From positions 1-47,541 of the forward strand of contig PWXV01000146.1 of NCBI GenBank assembly GCA_003568415.1: a DNA stretch of 47,541 nt, read 5' to 3'. Positions 42,319-47,541 of this stretch are shown here, in pieces; positions within the stretch are counted from its first letter, which is position 1, and every line of letters begins with the position of its first letter. The notes beneath the pieces are model-generated. The model was not told the origin of the DNA. It saw nothing but the letters and a program-made list of their open reading frames with translations, and searched no databases. Both the position numbers and the translations under genes were made by a program. The stretch is from Ignavibacteriales bacterium. Its GTDB lineage: Bacteria; Bacteroidota; Ignavibacteria; T3Sed10-11.

Positions 42319-44733
42319 ATGTCATATAAAATCAGAAAAGCGGCGGTGCTCGGAGCGGGTGTTATGGGCTCGCAAATTGCAGCCCATTTTGCAAATGCCG
42401 GTATCCCCGTCTATTTGCTTGACATCCCGCCAAAAGAACTGACCGAAAAAGAAGAAAAGAAAGGACTCTCGTTAGACGATCCGGCAGTACGTAACCGCAT
42501 TGTCAACCAGGGTTTGGAAGGTGCGAAAAAAGCAAAGCCCGCAGCATTCTTTGTCCCCGAATTTGCCGAGCTGATAACGACCGGCAACTTCGAGGACAAT
42601 ATGAAATGGGTTGGTGAAGTTGATTGGATTATTGAAGCCATTGTTGAACGTTTGGATATAAAACAACAATTATTTGAACAGGTAGAGCAGCATCGCAAAC
42701 CCGGGACGATAGTGAGTTCCAACACTTCAGGAATTCCGATACACAAGATCGCTGAAGGCCGCTCTGACGATTTCCGGCAACACTTTCTCGGAACGCACTT
42801 CTTCAACCCGCCGCGGTATTTAAAGCTGCTCGAAATTATCCGGATCGATGAAACGAAGGACGAAGTGGTGCAGGCCATTTCAAAATTCGGTGAGGATGTA
42901 CTTGGCAGAAGCAATGTCTACTGCAATGATGTTCCGAACTTTATTGCAAACCGTATCGGTATCTTTTCCATGATGTACGGGGTAAAAGTGATGATGGACG
43001 AAGAGTACACTATCGAGGAAGTGGATCAGCTTACCGGTACTATCATCGGCAGACAGAAGAGTGCTACCTTCCGTACCGCAGATCTTGTGGGATTGGATAC
43101 ATTGGTTCACGTTGCCAACAATCTTTACGAGAGCGTTCCCTACGATGAACAACGTGAAGTGTTTAAAATACCCGATCTGGTAAACACCATGATTGAGCGC
43201 AATATGCTCGGTGAGAAAACAAATCAGGGTTTTTATAAGAAGGTAAAAGAGAATGGCGAGAGTAAAATTCTCACGCTTGATCTTCAATCCCTTGATTACC
43301 GCGAGCGCAAAAAAGCGAGCTTTCCCTCGGTCGAAATGTACCGGAATACCGACGATGTAAAAGAGCGTATACAAAATCTCGTGTACAGCAAAGACCGGGC
43401 GGGAGAATATCTCTGGAAAGTATTGAGCGAGACGCTTCTCTATACCGCGAATCGTTTGCCCGAAATAACCGATGATATCCGCAATGTCGATAAAGCGATG
43501 AAATGGGGCTTCGGCTGGGAGCTTGGACCGTTCGAGTACTGGGATACGATCGGTCTCGAGAAATCGGTCTCAAAGATGAAAGAGGAAGAAAAGCAGATCC
43601 CCGGGTGGATTGAAGATATGCTCAATAACGGAATGACATCCTTCTATAAAATAGATGACAACGGCGACAAACATTACTTCGACTTTAACGATAAACAATA
43701 CCGGAAGATCGAAGAACGTCCGGGATTCATACTCTTGTCCCCGTTAAAGCGAAAGAAAAAAGTACTCAAATCGAATGCAGGGGCTTCGATCATTGATATC
43801 GGCGACGGTGTGCTGAACCTGGAATTCCATTCGAAAATGAACGCGATCGGTCCCGATATGATCCAGATGATGAACACCGCCGTGAAGATGGCTGATGATG
43901 AAGGCTATGAAGGGCTCGTTATTGCAAACCATGGACAGAATTTCTCGGTCGGCGCTAATTTGATGATGCTTCTGATGGAGGCGCAGGATGAAAACTGGGA
44001 AGAAATTGATATGATCGTGCGGGCATTTCAGAATGCGAACATGAATCTACGCTATTCGCCGAAACCTGTTGTTGTTGCGCCGCATAATATGACGCTCGGC
44101 GGCGGATGTGAGGTAACCATGCATGGTGATGCAGTGCAGGCATCTGCGGAAACCTATATCGGTCAGGTCGAGTTTGGTGCAGGTTTGATTCCTGCAGGCG
44201 GCGGTACGAAGGAATTCCTCCTCCGCATGCTCGAACGCGCGCCCGATAGTAAAGAGGTCGATCTCTTCCCGTACGTTCGTCAGGCATTTGAAACCATCGG
44301 CATGGCGAAGGTCGCGACCAGTGCAGTTGAAGCCAAAAAGTTCGGTTTCCTGCACGACGACGACGGCGTTACGATGAACAGTGAGAAAGTTATCTACGAT
44401 GCCAAGCAGCGTGTGCTCGCTATGGCGAAAACCGGTTACCGGATGCCCGTGCAGCGTACCGATATACCCGTCCTCGGAAAAGCGGTATATGCAAACATGC
44501 TTGTCGGATTGTATATGTTCAGGGAAGGGAATTTTATCTCCGAGTACGATGAACACATTGCAAAGAAACTTGCGTATGTGCTTAGTGGCGGGAATCTCGT
44601 AGGTAAGCAGTATGTTTCGGAACAGTACCTGCTCGATCTCGAACGCGAGGCAATCCTCAGTCTTATCGGCGAACGAAAGACACAAGAGCGTATGGCACAC
44701 TTGTTAAAGAAAGGGAAACCGTTGAGGAATTAA
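42319..44733 (+). CDS. Bifunctional 3-hydroxyacyl-CoA dehydrogenase / enoyl-CoA hydratase (FadN type)
   Basis: An 804-residue fusion. The N-terminal half is the 3-hydroxyacyl-CoA dehydrogenase, with NAD motif VLGAGVMGSQIAAHFANAG (~10-28), SSNTSGIPI and the His/Glu region GTHFFNPPRYLKLLEII, followed by two C-terminal-type helical domains. The C-terminal ~250 residues are a crotonase domain with VIANHGQNFSVGANLMMLL and GGGCEVTMHGDAV plus VEFGAGLIPAGGGTKE. The order, dehydrogenase before hydratase, is that of Bacillus FadN and opposite to E. coli FadB. It catalyses steps two and three of beta-oxidation. AAAGGATG precedes the ATG. Confidence 0.95.
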   Translation: MSYKIRKAAVLGAGVMGSQIAAHFANAGIPVYLLDIPPKELTEKEEKKGLSLDDPAVRNRIVNQGLEGAKKAKPAAFFVPEFAELITTGNFEDNMKWVGEVDWIIEAIVERLDIKQQLFEQVEQHRKPGTIVSSNTSGIPIHKIAEGRSDDFRQHFLGTHFFNPPRYLKLLEIIRIDETKDEVVQAISKFGEDVLGRSNVYCNDVPNFIANRIGIFSMMYGVKVMMDEEYTIEEVDQLTGTIIGRQKSATFRTADLVGLDTLVHVANNLYESVPYDEQREVFKIPDLVNTMIERNMLGEKTNQGFYKKVKENGESKILTLDLQSLDYRERKKASFPSVEMYRNTDDVKERIQNLVYSKDRAGEYLWKVLSETLLYTANRLPEITDDIRNVDKAMKWGFGWELGPFEYWDTIGLEKSVSKMKEEEKQIPGWIEDMLNNGMTSFYKIDDNGDKHYFDFNDKQYRKIEERPGFILLSPLKRKKKVLKSNAGASIIDIGDGVLNLEFHSKMNAIGPDMIQMMNTAVKMADDEGYEGLVIANHGQNFSVGANLMMLLMEAQDENWEEIDMIVRAFQNANMNLRYSPKPVVVAPHNMTLGGGCEVTMHGDAVQASAETYIGQVEFGAGLIPAGGGTKEFLLRMLERAPDSKEVDLFPYVRQAFETIGMAKVATSAVEAKKFGFLHDDDGVTMNSEKVIYDAKQRVLAMAKTGYRMPVQRTDIPVLGKAVYANMLVGLYMFREGNFISEYDEHIAKKLAYVLSGGNLVGKQYVSEQYLLDLEREAILSLIGERKTQERMAHLLKKGKPLRN

Positions 44734-44765
44734 TTAAGAAGAGAACATTTAATTTCTTCCCGTGC

Positions 44766-44841
44766 TCATTCCTCGACTCCGCTCGGGATGACATTCCCTT
44801 CGCGGATTGAATGTCACACTGAGCGAAGTCGAAGTGTGACA
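44766..44841. repeat. Inverted pair of REP-like palindromes (BIME-like)
   Basis: Unit 1 (44766-44793) and unit 2 (44812-44841) are inverted copies of one another. Unit 2, TGTCACACT-GAGCGAAGTCGA-AGTGTGACA in parts, is itself a hairpin with 9-bp arms, and unit 1 has the same core (TCGACTCCGCTC) with changed but still pairing arms (compensatory differences). An 18-bp spacer separates them. They lie between the bifunctional dehydrogenase and thiolase genes. Confidence 0.85.
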
Positions 44842-44890
44842 GCCGGGTCAAGATATTCGGAGAAATTTTCCAAACAATGGAGGCATAACA

Positions 44891-46069
44891 ATGAAAGAAG
44901 CAGTAGTTATAACATCATTACGAACAGCGGTCGGTAAAGCGAAGCGCGGTACACTGAGAGATACGCGTCCCGACGATATGGCAGCTGCGGTCATACAATC
45001 AGCTATTGAACGAACTGAAGGACTTCAACCCGAAGATATCGACGACGTTATTATCGGGTGTGCTTTTCCCGAAGGAGAACAGGGTATGAATATGGGACGC
45101 ATCGCTGCGCTGCGTGCAGGATTACCGATCACCGTTCCGGGTATGACCATTAATCGGTTTTGTTCATCGGGTTTGCAATCAATCGCTTTTGCGGTCGATA
45201 GAATCCGTACCGGTGGTGCCGATGTTATCATAGCCGGTGGTGCCGAGACGATGAGTCTTGTTCCTATGGGTGGGAGAAGTTTTTCAGCTAATCCATATCT
45301 TGCTGAAAACCTCCCTGCAGCATATATCAATATGGGATTGACTGCGGAAAATGTTGCCGAAAGGTATGATATATCCCGCGAAATGCAGGATGAATTCTCA
45401 TACCGGAGTCATATGAACGCGATCAACGCGATTAAGAACGGATATTTTAAAGATGAGATTGTTCCGCTTGAGGTTGAACAGACATTCCGGAACAACGGAA
45501 AGTTCGAAACCAAAACGTTTAACTTCGATACCGATGAGGGACCGCGTGCAGATACCACTATAGAAGCTCTGGCAGGACTGAAACCGGTCTTTAAACAGGG
45601 CGGTACTGTAACTGCAGGCAACTCATCGCAAATGAGTGATGGTGCTGCAGTCAGTGTGATTACATCGAAGATGAAAGCACGCCAGCTCGGGGTTAAACCG
45701 ATCGCCCGGCTTATTGCATATGCCGTCGGTGCGGTTCATCCGGATGAAATGGGTATCGGTCCGGTTGAAGCAATTCCGAAAGCATTAAAGATGGCAAAAC
45801 TCGAATTAAAGGATATCGACATTATCGAATTGAACGAAGCATTCGCCGCACAGGCGGTTGCGGTGATTCAAAAAGCAAATCTCGATCCCGAAAGAGTAAA
45901 TGTGAACGGCGGTGCGGTTGCTCTCGGTCATCCGCTCGGATGTTCCGGAGCAAAGCTCACTGCCACGGCGTTACACGAACTCATTCGCCGTGACGGTAAG
46001 TTTGCGATGGTTACGATGTGTGTCGGCGGCGGTATGGGAGCAGCAGGGATCTTTGAGAGATTACAGTAA
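44891..46069 (+). CDS. fadA: Acetyl-CoA C-acyltransferase (3-ketoacyl-CoA thiolase)
   Basis: A 392-residue thiolase of normal length. Active-site residues are visible: Cys in NRFCSSGLQS (~90), His in VNGGAVALGHPLGCSGAK (~349) and Cys in MVTMCVGGGMGAAGIFE (~379), with NEAFAAQAVAV as the second conserved element. It performs the thiolytic last step of beta-oxidation. GGAGG precedes the ATG. It follows the FadN-type gene on the same strand and forms the usual functional pair with it. Confidence 0.96.
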   Translation: MKEAVVITSLRTAVGKAKRGTLRDTRPDDMAAAVIQSAIERTEGLQPEDIDDVIIGCAFPEGEQGMNMGRIAALRAGLPITVPGMTINRFCSSGLQSIAFAVDRIRTGGADVIIAGGAETMSLVPMGGRSFSANPYLAENLPAAYINMGLTAENVAERYDISREMQDEFSYRSHMNAINAIKNGYFKDEIVPLEVEQTFRNNGKFETKTFNFDTDEGPRADTTIEALAGLKPVFKQGGTVTAGNSSQMSDGAAVSVITSKMKARQLGVKPIARLIAYAVGAVHPDEMGIGPVEAIPKALKMAKLELKDIDIIELNEAFAAQAVAVIQKANLDPERVNVNGGAVALGHPLGCSGAKLTATALHELIRRDGKFAMVTMCVGGGMGAAGIFERLQ

Positions 46070-46091
46070 CAGAAATAAACACGGAGACACC

Positions 46092-46144
46092 GAGTACACA
46101 GAGGTCACGGAGAATAAAAAAGCTCTGTGGATCTCTGTGTACTC
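46092..46144. repeat. 8-9-bp-unit repeat arranged as an inverted repeat
   Basis: GAGTACACAGAG (46092-46103) pairs perfectly with CTCTGTGTACTC (46133-46144). Degenerate ACACNGAG units continue on both sides (about 46078-46158). It sits between the thiolase and acyl-CoA dehydrogenase genes. Confidence 0.75.
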
Positions 46145-46201
46145 AGTACCTCTGTGGTAAAATATTCATGAAAATCATAGCGGATAAAGGAGGTATGTAG
46201 A

Positions 46202-47541
46202 ATGTCAACCACAGAAGAAAAACAGTACACCAAAGGCGGTGCGTTTTTAATAGAAGATTATCAGCCAGACGATATTTTCACACCGGAGGATTTTACCGAA
46301 GAACACAAGATGATCTCACAAACGACGCGCGATTTCGTTCAGAAGGAGATATTACCGAAAACCGAGGAAATGGAGGCACAGAATTATGAGGTAATTACCG
46401 GTTTTTTACGGAAAGCCGGTGAGCTCGGTTTGCTTGCCGTCGATATTCCGGAGAAGTACGGCGGCATGGGGCTCGATGTCCCGAGCTCGATGCTGGTTTC
46501 TGAGGAATTCGGTAAGTCGGGTTCGTTTGCAGTAACACACGGTGCACACGCCGGTATCGGTACGCTCCCTATCGTGTATTACGGTAATGATGAACAAATG
46601 GAAAAGTATTTACCTAAGTTTGCAACTGCTGAACTGATTTCATCGTACTCGTTATCCGAACCACAGGCGGGATCGGATGCACAATCGGCCCGGACGACTG
46701 CAAAACTTACCGACGATAAAAAACATTACATTCTCAACGGACAAAAGATGTGGTTATCGAATGCCGGCATCGCGGATGTATATATTACATTTGCGAAAAT
46801 AGACGGTGAGCAGTTCTCGGCATTCATAATTGAGAAGGGAATGGAAGGCGTCTCGATAGGCGAGGAAGAAAAGAAGCTCGGTATTAAAGGATCGTCAACC
46901 CGGCAATTGTTGCTGGATAATGCGAAGATCCCAGCAGAAAATCAGCTCGGTGAGGTCGGGCGTGGATTTATTATCGCATTAAACATCCTGAATATCGGAC
47001 GCTTCAAGCTCGGTGCCGCAACGATAGGTGCATCAAAGGAGATCATGAAGTTTGCGGTAAAATATGCAAATGAGCGGAAGCAATTCGAACAGCCGATCGC
47101 GAACTTCGGTTTAATAAAGCATAAGCTTGCCGAGATGGGCATCCGTACCTATGTCGGTGAAAGTATGTTATACCGCACTGCTGGTCTGATCGACGATCTG
47201 CTGCACAGCGTCGATGAATCATCACCCGAGGCAACGAAACAAAAACTCAAAGCAATCGAGGAATATGCCGTCGAATGTGCAATGATAAAAGTTTACTGCA
47301 GCGAAATACTCGATTACGTCGTCGATGAAGCGGTGCAAACCTACGGCGGTTACGGTTACAGCGAGGAATATCCGGTAGCCCGCGCATACCGTGATTCACG
47401 AATTAACCGTATCTTCGAGGGAACGAATGAGATCAATCGTCTGCTTACGCCGGGTATGATGCTGCGTCGCGCGATGAAAGGTGAGCTCGGTTTGACTGAA
47501 GCTGCGATGAATGTGCTTAATGAGATCCTCAGCGGTCCGAC
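46202..47541 (+). CDS. Acyl-CoA dehydrogenase (3' partial)
   Basis: The frame is open from the ATG at 46202 to the last base, so the gene is cut by the window; 446 full codons are visible. AAAGGAGGT at 46186-46194 lies seven bases before the ATG, which fixes the start. Recognised motifs are the FAD-site SSYSLSEPQAGSDAQS, YILNGQKMWLSNAG, ANERKQFEQPIANFG, VQTYGGYGYSEEYPVARAYRD and IFEGTNEINR. The catalytic base of long- and short-chain types differs in position, so chain length cannot be given. It probably belongs to the ~600-residue class, because sequence continues beyond EGTNEINR. It catalyses the first oxidation step of beta-oxidation and completes the operon's pathway. Confidence 0.93.
   Translation, partial: MSTTEEKQYTKGGAFLIEDYQPDDIFTPEDFTEEHKMISQTTRDFVQKEILPKTEEMEAQNYEVITGFLRKAGELGLLAVDIPEKYGGMGLDVPSSMLVSEEFGKSGSFAVTHGAHAGIGTLPIVYYGNDEQMEKYLPKFATAELISSYSLSEPQAGSDAQSARTTAKLTDDKKHYILNGQKMWLSNAGIADVYITFAKIDGEQFSAFIIEKGMEGVSIGEEEKKLGIKGSSTRQLLLDNAKIPAENQLGEVGRGFIIALNILNIGRFKLGAATIGASKEIMKFAVKYANERKQFEQPIANFGLIKHKLAEMGIRTYVGESMLYRTAGLIDDLLHSVDESSPEATKQKLKAIEEYAVECAMIKVYCSEILDYVVDEAVQTYGGYGYSEEYPVARAYRDSRINRIFEGTNEINRLLTPGMMLRRAMKGELGLTEAAMNVLNEILSGP

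Noticed and set aside
42411-42914. Long antisense reading frame inside the bifunctional beta-oxidation gene
   Set aside because: It mirrors a strongly conserved dehydrogenase domain; its protein is Ser/Cys-rich without any domain, and it has no ribosome-binding site.
44047-44700. 217-residue antisense frame opposite the crotonase domain
   Set aside because: It is a shadow of codon bias in a clear enzyme domain, with no recognisable family features.

Overview
The window comes from a Gram-negative bacterium of the FCB superphylum, close to Bacteroidota, Ignavibacteriota or Calditrichota; the phylum cannot be fixed from the sequence alone. The signs are type IX secretion (T9SS)-style C-terminal sorting domains of the NYPNPFN type on secreted enzymes, a PorZ-like propeller protein, a DUF3276 PUR-alpha-like protein, two Omp85-family outer-membrane fusions, and GTG/TTG starts mixed with ATG. 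All complete genes look intact. I see no rRNA, tRNA, CRISPR array, IS element or phage gene. Both ends cut genes: an Omp85 fusion on the left and an acyl-CoA dehydrogenase on the right.

Layout. 1-3450: the end of a peptidase-MA/TolB-propeller/Omp85 protein and a PQQ-propeller lipoprotein. 3501-6416: two tandem Crp/Fnr regulators, a PHP phosphoesterase and lumazine synthase. 6450-9275: a PorZ-like secreted propeller, then DUF3276 with a structured 3' region and a strong terminator. 9301-12375 (minus): DUF971, a small charged protein, an AT-rich GxxExxY protein and urocanase. 12549-13922: an NtrC-type sigma-54 activator. 13998-17484 (minus): HflX and a BatA-like membrane protein. 17658-24216 (plus): patatin-Omp85, a methyltransferase overlapping a PflX-like radical SAM protein, pterin dehydratase, a TPR protein, PyrE and a Nudix hydrolase. 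24344-31982: a large uncharacterised Rossmann protein, DUF547, D-lactate dehydrogenase, a two-gene ABC transporter and a secreted 5'-nucleotidase. 31983-34570: a long regulatory region, two membrane-anchored GcvH-like proteins and a lipoprotein. 34746-36529 (minus): TSUP and EamA transporters. 36700-40215: FabF and a secreted subtilase. 40421-end: a beta-oxidation operon (acyl-CoA synthetase, hydroxyacyl-CoA dehydrogenase/enoyl-CoA hydratase, thiolase, acyl-CoA dehydrogenase).

Two things stand out. First, the tandem GcvH-like genes follow an almost perfect sigma-54 (-24/-12) promoter and upstream palindromes placed like enhancer sites. Both proteins share a membrane anchor and a conserved C-terminal tail, and at least one has lost the lipoyl lysine. 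Second, many intergenic gaps carry short periodic repeats (7-9 bp units) or REP-like palindromes. One array of nine 7-bp units has entered the 5' end of the pyrE reading frame. A possible three-way-junction RNA follows the DUF3276 gene.
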